NCBI RefSeq assembly: GCF_036632915.2
Contig: NZ_CP155552.1
Coordinates: 496,001 to 560,000 of the forward strand
Source of the DNA: Faecalibacterium taiwanense
Lineage (GTDB): Bacteria; Bacillota; Clostridia; Oscillospirales; Ruminococcaceae
Direction of reading: 5' to 3'
DNA length: 64,000 nt
Shown here: positions 8,178 through 15,990 of the stretch, piece by piece
Layout of the letters: the number at the start of each line of letters is the position of its first letter
How positions within the stretch are numbered: the stretch's first letter is position 1
The notes under the pieces: generated by a model
Database searches by the model: none
What the model saw: only the letters and a program-made list of their open reading frames with translations
Told to the model about the DNA's origin: nothing
Made by a program: the position numbers and the translations under genes

Positions 8178-8714
8178 ATGAACATCAAGGGCCATTTTGA
8201 GACCATCACCCGGCACAAGCTGCTGGTGATGAAATACTGCTTTGCCTGCGGGCTCTATAAGCAGGGCCTTGCCCACGACCTGAGCAAGTACAGCCCTACC
8301 GAGTTCATTCCGGGCTGCATCTATTATCAGGGTGACCACAGCCCCAACGAAGCGGAGCGCGCGGCGCGGGGCTATTCCTCCGCGTGGCTGCACCACAAGG
8401 GCCGCAACAAGCACCATCTGGAATACTGGATCGACTACAGCACCCGGAAGGTGGGCCTTGCCGGCATGAAGATGCCACTGCGCTATGTGTGCGAAATGGT
8501 GTGCGACCGCGTGGCCGCCAGCCAGATCTATCTGGGCGACAAGTACACCGATGCTTCCCCGTGGGAATACTACGAGCGCAGCAAGACCCACTACCTGCTC
8601 CACCCGGAGACCCGTGCCCTGCTGGAAGAGCTGCTGAAAATGGTGCGCGACCTCGGGCATGACCGCACCTTTGAGCACATGAAATACCTGCTGGGCTGCG
8701 AAAAAGATTACTAA
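8178..8714 (+). CDS. DUF5662 family protein, HD-like
   Basis: A 178-residue soluble protein of unknown function, which I recognise as the DUF5662 type found in Firmicutes. It has conserved histidine/aspartate clusters that could bind metal: HKLLVMKYCFACG, then AHDLSKYSPTEF (an HD pair), WLHHKGRNKHHLEYW (four histidines), and CEMVCDRVAAS. This pattern resembles HD-type phosphohydrolases, but that is inference. It follows the glycosyltransferase by four bases and is followed by a terminator, so it is the last gene of the polysaccharide operon, although its role there is unknown. Confidence 0.75.
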   Translation: MNIKGHFETITRHKLLVMKYCFACGLYKQGLAHDLSKYSPTEFIPGCIYYQGDHSPNEAERAARGYSSAWLHHKGRNKHHLEYWIDYSTRKVGLAGMKMPLRYVCEMVCDRVAASQIYLGDKYTDASPWEYYERSKTHYLLHPETRALLEELLKMVRDLGHDRTFEHMKYLLGCEKDY

Positions 8715-8730
8715 AAGGAATATTTTGCTT

Positions 8731-8766
8731 AAAAACACCGCTGAGGGAGACACGGCGGTGTTTTTT
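8731..8766 (+). terminator. Terminator of the polysaccharide operon
   Basis: A stem of AAAACACCGC paired with GCGGTGTTTT around an 11-base loop, then a T6 run. It starts 16 bases after the DUF5662 stop codon. Confidence 0.9.
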
Positions 8767-8784
8767 GTATGCCATAAAACAACA

Positions 8785-8832
8785 CATCCCCCAGCCCGTG
8801 CGGCGCTGCCGTTCAGGCTGGGGGATGCTTTT
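8785..8832 (-). terminator. Terminator for the 41-residue membrane peptide gene
   Basis: A 12-base perfect dyad (CATCCCCCAGCC ... GGCTGGGGGATG) lies directly downstream of the minus-strand small gene. T-rich flanks occur on both strands, so it may act in both directions. Confidence 0.7.
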
Positions 8833-8847
8833 TGTGCAAGACGGGTG

Positions 8848-8973
8848 TTACTGCTCGTTTTCGTAGATCTGGATATAGCGGGGCGCGTTTTTATCCTGAA
8901 CAAGCAGCAGGGCGGCGGTCAGGGCGACGGCCAGCGTGGTGAGCAATGCGAGCAGCACTTTGAGAACTTTCAT
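8848..8973 (-). CDS. Small single-pass membrane protein, 41 residues
   Basis: I do not recognise a family. Translation from the cat at 8971-8973 gives a 41-residue peptide with a lysine pair near the start (MKVLKVLL), a 20-residue hydrophobic helix rich in L, A and T, then a polar tail ending in IQIYENEQ. The start is fixed by a strong AAGGAGG seven bases upstream. A longer in-frame version (start 9069) has no ribosome site and would begin inside the promoter. It has its own promoter and terminator, so it is a genuine small gene rather than chance. It diverges from the Rnf operon with a dyad in the shared spacer. Confidence 0.7.
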   Translation of the reverse strand: MKVLKVLLALLTTLAVALTAALLLVQDKNAPRYIQIYENEQ

Positions 8974-9040
8974 GGTTTGAAGCCTCCTTGGAAAAGTCTT
9001 GCGCGGAGCGGGGGACGTTCCGCAAGTGAATGTTAATAAT

Positions 9041-9069
9041 AGTATACCATATTTCGTCTGCAAAGGCAA
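9041..9069 (-). promoter_or_regulatory. Sigma-A promoter of the 41-residue membrane peptide gene
   Basis: Reading the minus strand: TTGCCT (complement of 9064-9069), a 17-base spacer, and TATACT (complement of 9041-9046). It lies about 70 bases upstream of the start codon. Confidence 0.75.
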
Positions 9070-9095
9070 ACACCGGATACAGGAAGAAAAATACG

Positions 9096-9117
9096 GTGGT
9101 TAGTTGTATATAACCAC
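9096..9117. promoter_or_regulatory. 22-bp dyad between divergent promoters, possible operator
   Basis: A perfect inverted repeat GTGGTTA-N8-TAACCAC lies between the promoter of the small membrane protein and the Rnf promoter. Its placement suits a regulator of one or both units. It is not a match to the Rex consensus that I know (TTGT-type arms), so the regulator is unknown. Confidence 0.5.
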
Positions 9118-9169
9118 GAAAAAATGAAAAGAAAGTTCAGGAAAACACATCATTTTTGTGCCATTGTCG

Positions 9170-9197
9170 TTGACTTCCCACGCCAAAATGATACAAT
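9170..9197 (+). promoter_or_regulatory. rnfC: Sigma-A promoter of the Rnf operon
   Basis: TTGACT at 9170-9175 and TACAAT at 9192-9197 with a 16-base spacer. The first rnf start codon is about 90 bases downstream. Confidence 0.75.
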
Positions 9198-9286
9198 AAA
9201 CATGTTAAGCAGCTGCTGTCCCTGTACCAGTGCGCCTGCATGGGCGTGGGGGCGGCAATTCAAGCAGAATGGGGGATTTGAATTCC

Positions 9287-10603
9287 ATGTTGAACAAGCT
9301 GAAACGTGCGGCGCTTGGCGCGCATACGCCGCATGACAAGGCAACTGCTGCAAGCAAACCGATCCCGATGCCTCTGCCCGCGCAGGTACGCATCCTCATG
9401 AGCCAGCATATCGGCGCTCCCGCCAAAGCTCTGGTCAAAAAGGGCGACGAGGTGTTCGTTGGCACAAAGATCGGCGAGGCTGGCGGCTTCGTCTCTGCAA
9501 ACATCCACTCCAGTGTCTCCGGCACGGTTGCCGCAGTGGAGCCCTTCCGTCTGTCCAATGGCCGCATGTGCGACTCTGTCGTCATCAAGACCGATGGCAA
9601 ACAGACCGTGGACCCGGCTGTCAAGGCACCGGAAGTGACCGATAAGGCCAGCTTCCTCAAGGCTGTGCGTGAGTGCGGCCTGGTCGGTCTGGGCGGCGCA
9701 GGCTTCCCGACCGACGTAAAGCTGCAGCCCAAGCAGCAGGTGGATACCCTGCTGATCAACGCTTCCGAGTGTGAAGTGTGGCTGACCAGCGATACGCAGG
9801 AGATGCTGAACTGCAGCGATGATATCATCCGCGGCATCAAGGCCGTGCTGCAGTACACCGGCATCCCGAAGTGCGTCATCGGCATTGAGAACAACAAGCC
9901 CGAGTGCATCGACCTGCTGTGCAAAAAGACCAATGGCGACAGCACCATCGAGGTCAAGCCCCTGCCCAGTGTCTACGGCACCGGCGCAGAGCTGATCCTC
10001 ATTGAAAAGTGTCTGGGCCGCGAAGTGCCCCACGGCGGTCTGCCCGCAGATGCCGGCGCGATCGTCATGAACGTGACCAGCGTTTCCACCCTTGGCAAGT
10101 ATCTGGCTACCGGTATGCCGGTGGTCGAGCGCACCATCACCGTGGACGGCGACGCCTGCGCAAAGCCCCAGAACATCGTTGTCCCCGTGGGCACTGCCTA
10201 TCAGGACATCATTGATTTTGCGGGCGTCAAGGGCGAGCTGGGCAAAGTGGTTGCCGGCGGTGCCATGATGGGCCCCGCTGTGGAGAACCTGAGCTACCCC
10301 ACCACCAAGACCACCTCCGGCCTGATCTTCCTGAGCAAGGCCGCTGCAGAGCCTGCACCGGTGAATCCCTGCATCCGCTGCGGCCGCTGCGTGGAGTACT
10401 GCCCCATGGGTCTGGAGCCTGTGGAGGTCAATCAGGCATACGCTGCACGCGATGTGCAGGAGCTGGGCAAGCTGCATGCAGACTACTGCTTCAACTGCGG
10501 CAGCTGCTCGTTCGTCTGCCCGGCAAAGCGCCCTGTTACCCAGATGATGAGTCTGGCAAAGGCGTTCTACCTTGGTGAAATCAAAAAAGGAGGCAATAAG
10601 TAA
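9287..10603 (+). CDS. rnfC: Electron transport complex subunit RnfC
   Basis: This is the peripheral subunit of the Rnf complex, which oxidises reduced ferredoxin, reduces NAD+ and pumps Na+ or H+. With ATG 9287 the protein is 438 residues. It has a GAHTPHDK entry segment, the glycine-rich GLVGLGGAGFPT nucleotide/flavin motif, and two CxxCxxCxxxCP clusters beginning at residues 362 and 401 for two [4Fe-4S] centres. The start is uncertain. ATG 9269 (MGDLNSM...) and GTG 9230 are in frame, but homology begins around MLNKLKRAALGAH, and GGGGG at 9271-9275 is the nearest ribosome site. It overlaps rnfD by one base (TAATG). Confidence 0.93.
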   Translation: MLNKLKRAALGAHTPHDKATAASKPIPMPLPAQVRILMSQHIGAPAKALVKKGDEVFVGTKIGEAGGFVSANIHSSVSGTVAAVEPFRLSNGRMCDSVVIKTDGKQTVDPAVKAPEVTDKASFLKAVRECGLVGLGGAGFPTDVKLQPKQQVDTLLINASECEVWLTSDTQEMLNCSDDIIRGIKAVLQYTGIPKCVIGIENNKPECIDLLCKKTNGDSTIEVKPLPSVYGTGAELILIEKCLGREVPHGGLPADAGAIVMNVTSVSTLGKYLATGMPVVERTITVDGDACAKPQNIVVPVGTAYQDIIDFAGVKGELGKVVAGGAMMGPAVENLSYPTTKTTSGLIFLSKAAAEPAPVNPCIRCGRCVEYCPMGLEPVEVNQAYAARDVQELGKLHADYCFNCGSCSFVCPAKRPVTQMMSLAKAFYLGEIKKGGNK

Positions 10604-11562
10604 TGGATACGAAGCTTATTGTTTCGGCTTCCCCGCATGTGCGCAGCGAAGAGACCACCCAGAGCCTGATGGCCAACGTGATCGTCGCCCTGTGCCCCTG
10701 CGTGGTGGCCTCTGCCATCATTTTTGGTATGCGTGCACTGCTGGTAACAGCCGTGTCCGTGGTGGCCTGTGTGGCTTTTGAGTGGCTGTACTGCAAGCTG
10801 CTCAAGAAGCCCAACCCCATCAGCGACCTGTCCGCCGTCGTCACCGGCATCATTCTGGCCATGAACGTGCCCGTGGGCATGCCCATCGGCCAGCTCATCA
10901 TCGGTGATCTGGTGGCCATCGTCATCGTCAAGCAGCTGTTCGGCGGCATCGGCATGAACTTTGCCAACCCCGCTCTGGTGGGCCGTATCGTGCTGTTCAT
11001 CAGCTTTGCCGGTTCCATGAACAAGTGGGTGTTCCCGGATGCAGCGGTGGACCAGCTGTCCAGCGCTACCCCGCTGGCTGTGGCCGATAAGTCCAAGCTG
11101 AGCCTGCTGGATCTGTTCATGGGCATCCATGGCGGTGTGCTGGGCGAGACCTGCGCACTGGCCATCGTGCTGGGCCTGATTTATCTGGTGGCCACCAAGA
11201 CCATCAGCATCGCCATCCCGGCTTCTTATGTCGGCAGCATGTTCGTGTTCTACCTCATTGCTACCCACAGTGTGCACGAGGCTCTGGTTGCCGTGCTGAG
11301 CGGCGGCCTGCTGTTCGGTGCCGTGTTCATGGCTACCGACTACGTTACCAGCCCCTTCACCCTGAAGGGCAAGCTGGTGTACGGCGTGGCACTGGGTATC
11401 GTCACCTTTGCCATCCGTTATTGGGGCAGCTACACCGAGGGCGTGTCCTTCGCACTGCTGTTCATGAACCTGTGGGTTCCCTACATCAACGATCTGACCC
11501 GTCAGACCCCGTATGGCTACATCAAGCCTGCAAAGAAAGCAAAGGAGGGTGCTGGCAAATGA
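10603..11562 (+). CDS. rnfD: Electron transport complex subunit RnfD
   Basis: A 319-residue integral membrane subunit with about nine helices. The hallmark is SSATPLAV at residues 153-160, which contains the threonine (T156) that carries covalently bound FMN in this family. The N-terminal VSASPHVRSEETTQ is also typical. It sits in the membrane and passes electrons between the RnfC side and the RnfG/RnfE/RnfA core. Start and stop are both overlapped (TAATG with rnfC, ATGA with rnfG), indicating a tightly coupled operon. Confidence 0.95.
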   Translation: MDTKLIVSASPHVRSEETTQSLMANVIVALCPCVVASAIIFGMRALLVTAVSVVACVAFEWLYCKLLKKPNPISDLSAVVTGIILAMNVPVGMPIGQLIIGDLVAIVIVKQLFGGIGMNFANPALVGRIVLFISFAGSMNKWVFPDAAVDQLSSATPLAVADKSKLSLLDLFMGIHGGVLGETCALAIVLGLIYLVATKTISIAIPASYVGSMFVFYLIATHSVHEALVAVLSGGLLFGAVFMATDYVTSPFTLKGKLVYGVALGIVTFAIRYWGSYTEGVSFALLFMNLWVPYINDLTRQTPYGYIKPAKKAKEGAGK

Positions 11563-12107
11563 GTAAGTCTTCCAACTGGGAGAGCACCATCAAGCCCATC
11601 GTTGTGCTGAGCGTTATCTCCCTGATCGCCAGCCTGCTGCTGGCACTGGTGAACGGCATGACCGCCCCGGTCATTGCCGAGAACACCAAGCGCACCACTC
11701 TGGCCGCTTATGTCGGCGTGCTGCCCTCCGTTTCGGATGCCAGCGAGCTGGAAGAAGTGACCGATTACACCACCGCCGGCATCACCGGCGTGGTCAAGGC
11801 TCCGGACGGCAGCACTGCCATCAAGGCCGAGGAAAAGGGCTTTGACGGCGGCATCCTGACCGTCATCATGGGCTTTGATGCCAATGGCGCCGAGACCGGC
11901 ATGTGGGTAGACGCTTCCACCCAGACCAAGGGCATCGGCTCCAACGTGAGCAGTGACGACTTCCTGGCGCAGTTCGACGGCATGGATGGCACCCAGAACA
12001 TTGTGATGAATCAGGATTACGATGCCTACAGCGGCGCAACCATTTCGTCCACCGCTCTGTTTGCTGCCATCAATGACTGTGTCAACTGCTACAACGAGCT
12101 GGCGTAA
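11559..12107 (+). CDS. rnfG: Electron transport complex subunit RnfG
   Basis: A 182-residue protein with one N-terminal membrane helix (IKPIVVLSVISLIASLLLALV) and an outer-face FMN domain. The flavinylation motif SGAT lies at 158-161, with T161 as the expected phosphoester attachment site. Attachment needs an ApbE flavin transferase, which is not encoded in this window. The start at 11559 overlaps the rnfD stop as ATGA. A longer in-frame reading back to 11421 is an rnfD shadow. Confidence 0.95.
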   Translation: MSKSSNWESTIKPIVVLSVISLIASLLLALVNGMTAPVIAENTKRTTLAAYVGVLPSVSDASELEEVTDYTTAGITGVVKAPDGSTAIKAEEKGFDGGILTVIMGFDANGAETGMWVDASTQTKGIGSNVSSDDFLAQFDGMDGTQNIVMNQDYDAYSGATISSTALFAAINDCVNCYNELA

Positions 12108-12123
12108 AGGAGGTTGGTAAGAA

Positions 12124-12789
12124 ATGGCACAAGAAAATAAGTCCAAGGTAAGCATCCTTACCAACGGCATTATCAAAGAAAACCCCGTTCTGCGTCTGGT
12201 TCTGGGTACCTGCTCCATTCTGGCAGTTACCACTGCAGTTTCCAGCGCTCTGGGCATGGGTGCCGCCTTCACCTTCGTGCTGGTGTGCTCCAATATCATG
12301 ATCTCCCTGCTGCGCAAGGTGATCCCCGGCAAGGTGCATCTGCCCTGCTACATCGTCATTATCGCAAGCTTCGTGACCATCGTTCAGATGTTCATGCAGG
12401 CTTACATGGAAAGCCTGTACAACGCTCTGGGTGTGTTCCTGCCCCTGATCGTTGTCAACTGTATCATTCTGGGCCGTGCCGAGATGTTCGCCTGCAAGAA
12501 CAGCATCGTGGACTCCGCACTGGACGGCGTGGGCATGGGCGTTGGCTACACCCTCACCGCTACCCTGATGGCATCCATCCGTGAGATCCTGGGCAGCGGC
12601 ACATGGCTGGGCTTCCAGGTGATCCCGGAAAGCGTTGCCAAGGTCTCCATCATGACGCAGGCTCCCGGCGCATTCTTCTGCTTTGGCCTGTTGATGGCCG
12701 GCTGTGTGTGGCTGGAAGGCAAGCTGGATGCCCGCATCGAGCGCAAGAGCTGCTGCGACCTTGATAACCTGAAGAAGGAGGCAGAATAA
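12124..12789 (+). CDS. rnfE: Electron transport complex subunit RnfE
   Basis: A 221-residue membrane subunit of the NqrD/RnfE family with six helices. It has the N-terminal ILTNGIIKENPVLRLVLGTC and the conserved ALGVFLPLIVVNCIILGRAE segment, whose cysteine belongs to the intramembrane iron-sulfur site shared with RnfA. The ribosome site is AAAGGAGG. It ends with a cysteine-containing basic cytoplasmic tail. Confidence 0.95.
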   Translation: MAQENKSKVSILTNGIIKENPVLRLVLGTCSILAVTTAVSSALGMGAAFTFVLVCSNIMISLLRKVIPGKVHLPCYIVIIASFVTIVQMFMQAYMESLYNALGVFLPLIVVNCIILGRAEMFACKNSIVDSALDGVGMGVGYTLTATLMASIREILGSGTWLGFQVIPESVAKVSIMTQAPGAFFCFGLLMAGCVWLEGKLDARIERKSCCDLDNLKKEAE

Positions 12790-12790
12790 G

Positions 12791-13423
12791 ATGTTAGTAA
12801 AACTCGCTGCGATCTTCTTCAGCATGATCCTGGTCAACAACTACGTGCTGGTGAAGTTCTACGGTATCTGCCCGTTCCTGGGCGTTTCCAAAAAGCTGGA
12901 TTCTGCGGTTGGTATGTCCGGCGCCGTCATCTTCGTCATGTTCATGGCAACGGCCGTTACCTTCCCCATCCAGATCTTCATTCTGGACCCGGCTGGTCTG
13001 AGCTACCTGCAGACCATCGTGTTCATTCTGGTCATTGCTGTTCTGGTGCAGTTCATCGAGATCTTCCTCAAGAAGTACGTGGTTGCACTGTATAACTCTC
13101 TGGGCGTTTATCTGCCCCTGATCACCACCAACTGCTGTGTTCTGGCTGTCACCATTCTGGTCGTGGGCGACTACGGCGCAGATGTGGCTGCTATGGGCTT
13201 CGGCGTTGCTTACATTGAGGCTCTGGTGTGTGCCATCGGCGCAGGCTGCGGCTTCATGCTGGCCATGGTCATGTTCAGCGGCGTGCGCAAGCGCGTGGAA
13301 GCCTGCGATCCCCCGGCACCCTTCAAGGGCCTGCCCATCACCCTGATCGCAGCAGCAATCACCAGCCTGTCCTTCATGGGCTTCGGCGGCATCGTCGAAA
13401 ACCTGTTCAATGTCACGCTGTAA
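12791..13423 (+). CDS. rnfA: Electron transport complex subunit RnfA
   Basis: A 210-residue membrane subunit of the NqrE/RnfA family and the pseudo-twofold partner of RnfE. Key segments are LVNNYVLVKFYGICPFLGVSKK and YNSLGVYLPLITTNCCVLAV, which hold the conserved cysteines for the intramembrane iron-sulfur cluster. It starts one base after the rnfE stop. Confidence 0.95.
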   Translation: MLVKLAAIFFSMILVNNYVLVKFYGICPFLGVSKKLDSAVGMSGAVIFVMFMATAVTFPIQIFILDPAGLSYLQTIVFILVIAVLVQFIEIFLKKYVVALYNSLGVYLPLITTNCCVLAVTILVVGDYGADVAAMGFGVAYIEALVCAIGAGCGFMLAMVMFSGVRKRVEACDPPAPFKGLPITLIAAAITSLSFMGFGGIVENLFNVTL

Positions 13424-13438
13424 GGGAGGAACAGGATT

Positions 13439-14338
13439 ATGAATATTGTATCTGCTGTTATCCTGTGTACCATCGTGGGCGCAGTCGGCGCGATCGTTCT
13501 GGTCGCAGCGTCCAAGTTCATGGCGGTGGAGGAAGACCCCCGCATTGAAGAAGTTACCAACTGCCTTGCCGGTGCAAACTGCGGCGGCTGCGGCTACGCA
13601 GGCTGTGCGGACTACGCAAAGGCTGTGGTCATGGACGGCGTGCCCTGCGACAAGTGCGCACCCGGCGGCCCCAAGGCTGCCGCTGCCATTGCCAAGATCA
13701 TGGGCGGCACGGCCAGCGCTGTGGAAAAGAAGGCGGTTGTCCAGTGCCAGGGCAATTCCGAGCACTGCAAGCCTGCTTATGATTACAAGGGCATCCAGAC
13801 CTGTGCAGCCGCTGCTGCACTGTACGGCGGCCCCAAGACCTGCTCCTTTGCCTGCGTTGGTCTGGGCGACTGCACCAAGGTGTGTAAGTTCGATGCCATC
13901 CACATTGTGGACGGTGTTGCCAAGGTGGACAAGGACAAGTGCACCGGCTGCGGTGCCTGCGCAAACATCTGCCCCAAGCAGGTCATTATGATCGACGTGG
14001 GCGGCCCGCGCAAGCCGGTGGTCATGTGCTCCAACAAGGACAAGGGTCCTGTGGCCATGAAGGCCTGCACCACCTCCTGCATTGCCTGCGGTATGTGCGA
14101 GCGCACCTGTAAGTTCGACGCTATCCACGTGGTGGACGGCGTGGCCCGCATCGACTATGACAAGTGCAAGGGCTGCGGCATGTGTGCCCAGAAGTGCCCC
14201 AAGCACATCATCCTCTTCCCGCTGAAGGATGACCCCAATCCCCCGAAGCCCGTGGTGAAGCCCGCCGCTCCCGCTGCTGCCCCCGCAGCAAAGCCGGAAG
14301 CCAAGGCTGAGGCAAAGCCCGAGACCAAGGCAGAGTAA
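13439..14338 (+). CDS. rnfB: Electron transport complex subunit RnfB, polyferredoxin
   Basis: A 299-residue ferredoxin-like entry subunit. It has an N-terminal membrane helix (1-26), a four-cysteine cluster domain (NCGGCGYAGCADY at about 47-59 with C70), then four CxxCxxCxxxC-type motifs (CVGLGDCTKVCKF, CTGCGACANICPK, CIACGMCERTCKF, CKGCGMCAQKCPK) in two ferredoxin domains. The C-terminus is a 35-residue low-complexity tail of alanine, proline, lysine and glutamate. It is the last gene of the rnfCDGEAB operon and is followed by a terminator. Confidence 0.95.
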   Translation: MNIVSAVILCTIVGAVGAIVLVAASKFMAVEEDPRIEEVTNCLAGANCGGCGYAGCADYAKAVVMDGVPCDKCAPGGPKAAAAIAKIMGGTASAVEKKAVVQCQGNSEHCKPAYDYKGIQTCAAAAALYGGPKTCSFACVGLGDCTKVCKFDAIHIVDGVAKVDKDKCTGCGACANICPKQVIMIDVGGPRKPVVMCSNKDKGPVAMKACTTSCIACGMCERTCKFDAIHVVDGVARIDYDKCKGCGMCAQKCPKHIILFPLKDDPNPPKPVVKPAAPAAAPAAKPEAKAEAKPETKAE

Positions 14339-14349
14339 ACTGTAAACCA

Positions 14350-14385
14350 AAGCCCGCCGTGCAGCGATGCCCGGCGGGCTTTTTG
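14350..14385 (+). terminator. rnfB: Terminator of the Rnf operon
   Basis: The dyad AAGCCCGCC ... GGCGGGCTT is followed by T5, 12 bases after the rnfB stop. Its 3' half (CCGGCGGGCTTTTTGCA, 14371-14387) recurs exactly at 14751-14767, on the other side of a block of dispersed repeats. Confidence 0.9.
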
Positions 14386-14850
14386 CATAGAAAATGATTG
14401 GGAATGCCCTCCGCGTTGCTCTGGGCATAATTCAAGGAAATATTCTTCTGATTTCGGTAGAACGGAACGCCTGCGGGCGTTCCGTTCTACCATTTTCACA
14501 AGAAAGGTCGCAGAGATGAGATGCATTTTCCCGTCACAGCTCCTCTCGTGAAAAAGCGTTTGGATCGCTCCGCAGAGCTTGTCGGGGCAACGCCCCTCCA
14601 TCTGCTTACGCAGACCGCTCTGCCGCTTAAAAGCCCCACTGGGGCTTTCATTGCTGCGCAAATGCGGTCGCTCCAAACGCGAAATTAAAAATGAATTTTC
14701 CGCTGAAGATGCCCAGAGCGCAAGCGGAGGGCATTTTAAATCGTCCGAATCCGGCGGGCTTTTTGCAACTTTTTGTAAGAAAATCCGGTTGCAATGATGC
14801 GGAATTATGGTTAAATAGAAGGAGGATATTTTCACAGAAAGAGGACGATT
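14386..14850. repeat. Composite of two inverted palindromic elements enclosing a second repeat
   Basis: No gene is seen here. The left end (14394-14501) is an inverted copy of the 36-nt-hairpin element: tail at about 14394-14440, hairpin at 14456-14491 with a perfect 16-bp stem and a TGCG loop (CGCA on the other strand). The right end (14548-14742) is a direct copy whose stem arms GCGTTTGGA (14556-14564) and TCCAAACGC (14672-14680) are separated by a copy of a second repeat (14598-14666). Its tail, with the TCCGCT ... GCCC ... AGCGGA ... GGGC pattern, is at about 14699-14733. The whole is flanked by a 17-bp direct repeat of the rnf terminator end. The last part carries the leader of the next gene. 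Confidence 0.75.
14598..14666. repeat. Dispersed repeat 2, copy 1
   Basis: The core is GGCTTAAAAGCCCCACTGGGG-type sequence (here GCTTAAAAGCCCCACTGGGG) plus CTTTCAT, flanked by a variable hairpin on each side (CTGC-TTAC-GCAG on the left, TTGC-TGC-GCAA on the right). Related copies are at 19664-19718 (inverted) and 30622-30690. It sits inside the stem of the right-hand palindromic element. Confidence 0.8.
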
Positions 14851-15990
14851 ATGGAACAACAGTCTGCACGCCTGCGGAATACAGGCTTTCTTACCTTCTT
14901 CTTCAGTGGCATCTGTGCCATCAGTGCGGGCGTGGTGGTCAGCCTGTTGCAGGAGCGCTACGGCTTTGCCTACGGCATGACCGGCACTCTGCTCTCACTT
15001 ATGAGTGTGGGTAATCTGCTGGCAGGCCTGCTCATTGGTATGCTGCCCAGTGTACTGGGCATGAAGCCCAGTGTGCTGCTGCTCACCATCGGCTATGCGG
15101 TGGGCTACGGCATCATGGGCCTGACGGGTGCCGTGGCGGTGCTGGCGCTGGCGTTTTTTCTGGTGGGCATTGCCAAGGGCAGCGTCATGAACACCTGCAC
15201 CATTCTGGTCAGCGATCACTCTGCCGACCGCACCCGGGGTATGAACCTGATGCACAGCTGCTACGCCTGCGGTGCGCTGCTGTGCCCCTTCCTCATTGCG
15301 GCGGCGGCAAGGGTGAGTACCGCACTGGCAGTATTCCTGCTGGCAGTGCTGGGCCTGATGCTCTGGCTGGTGTATGGATTTACTCCGCTGGGCGGCGGCA
15401 AGGCCAAGAATGCCAAGGGAAAGCAGGCCATTGACTGGAGCTTTCTGCGTTCGGCACGGTTCTGGATGCTGACCGGCCTTTTGTTCTTCCAGAACGCTGC
15501 AGAGCAGAGCGTCAACGGCTGGATGGTCACTTACTTCAAGGGCAGCGGCATCATTGCGGGTACACTGGCGGCTTACACCGTCACGGTCATGTGGGGTGCC
15601 ACATTGGTGGCACGCCTGCTCATTGCGTTCGTGTTCCCGTTCAAGAGCCCGCGCAAGGCCATGGTGGGCATGAGCGTGCTGTGTACGATCTTTTATGTGC
15701 TGCTGGTCATGGCCCACACGCAGGTCATGGCTATCGTGCTGCTGTTTGCGTTTGCGTTCTCCATGGCGGGCCTGAACCCCACCGCTGTGGCCAGCGCGGG
15801 CCGCATGACCAGCGTGACCAGCATGGGCATCATGCTGCCGGTGGCATCCAGCGGTGCCATCCTCATGCCGTGGATCATTGGCATCGTAGCCGAAAAGGCT
15901 GGCCTTGCCGCTGGTATGGCTTCCAACATCGTGCCCTGCGTGGGGCTGATTATTTTCACCCTGCTGGTAGCTAGATTGCCGGAGGAATAA
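14851..15990 (+). CDS. Major facilitator superfamily transporter
   Basis: A 379-residue protein with about 12 hydrophobic helices, arranged as two halves around a basic loop (GGGKAKNAKGKQ at about 183-194). This layout fits an MFS permease. Short loops such as LLAGLLIGMLPSVLGMKPS and RLLIAFVFPFKSPRKAMVG are the expected loop-2 and loop-8 positions, but the classical GxxxDRxGRR is degenerate. The substrate is unknown; sugar or nucleoside-type members look similar. AGAAAGAGG precedes the ATG. No obvious functional partner is adjacent. Confidence 0.8.
   Translation: MEQQSARLRNTGFLTFFFSGICAISAGVVVSLLQERYGFAYGMTGTLLSLMSVGNLLAGLLIGMLPSVLGMKPSVLLLTIGYAVGYGIMGLTGAVAVLALAFFLVGIAKGSVMNTCTILVSDHSADRTRGMNLMHSCYACGALLCPFLIAAAARVSTALAVFLLAVLGLMLWLVYGFTPLGGGKAKNAKGKQAIDWSFLRSARFWMLTGLLFFQNAAEQSVNGWMVTYFKGSGIIAGTLAAYTVTVMWGATLVARLLIAFVFPFKSPRKAMVGMSVLCTIFYVLLVMAHTQVMAIVLLFAFAFSMAGLNPTAVASAGRMTSVTSMGIMLPVASSGAILMPWIIGIVAEKAGLAAGMASNIVPCVGLIIFTLLVARLPEE

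Noticed and set aside
9096..9117. Rex operator before the Rnf operon
   Set aside because: The dyad arms (GTGGTTA/TAACCAC) and 8-base spacer do not fit the TTGT-type Rex site I know. Kept as an unassigned dyad.
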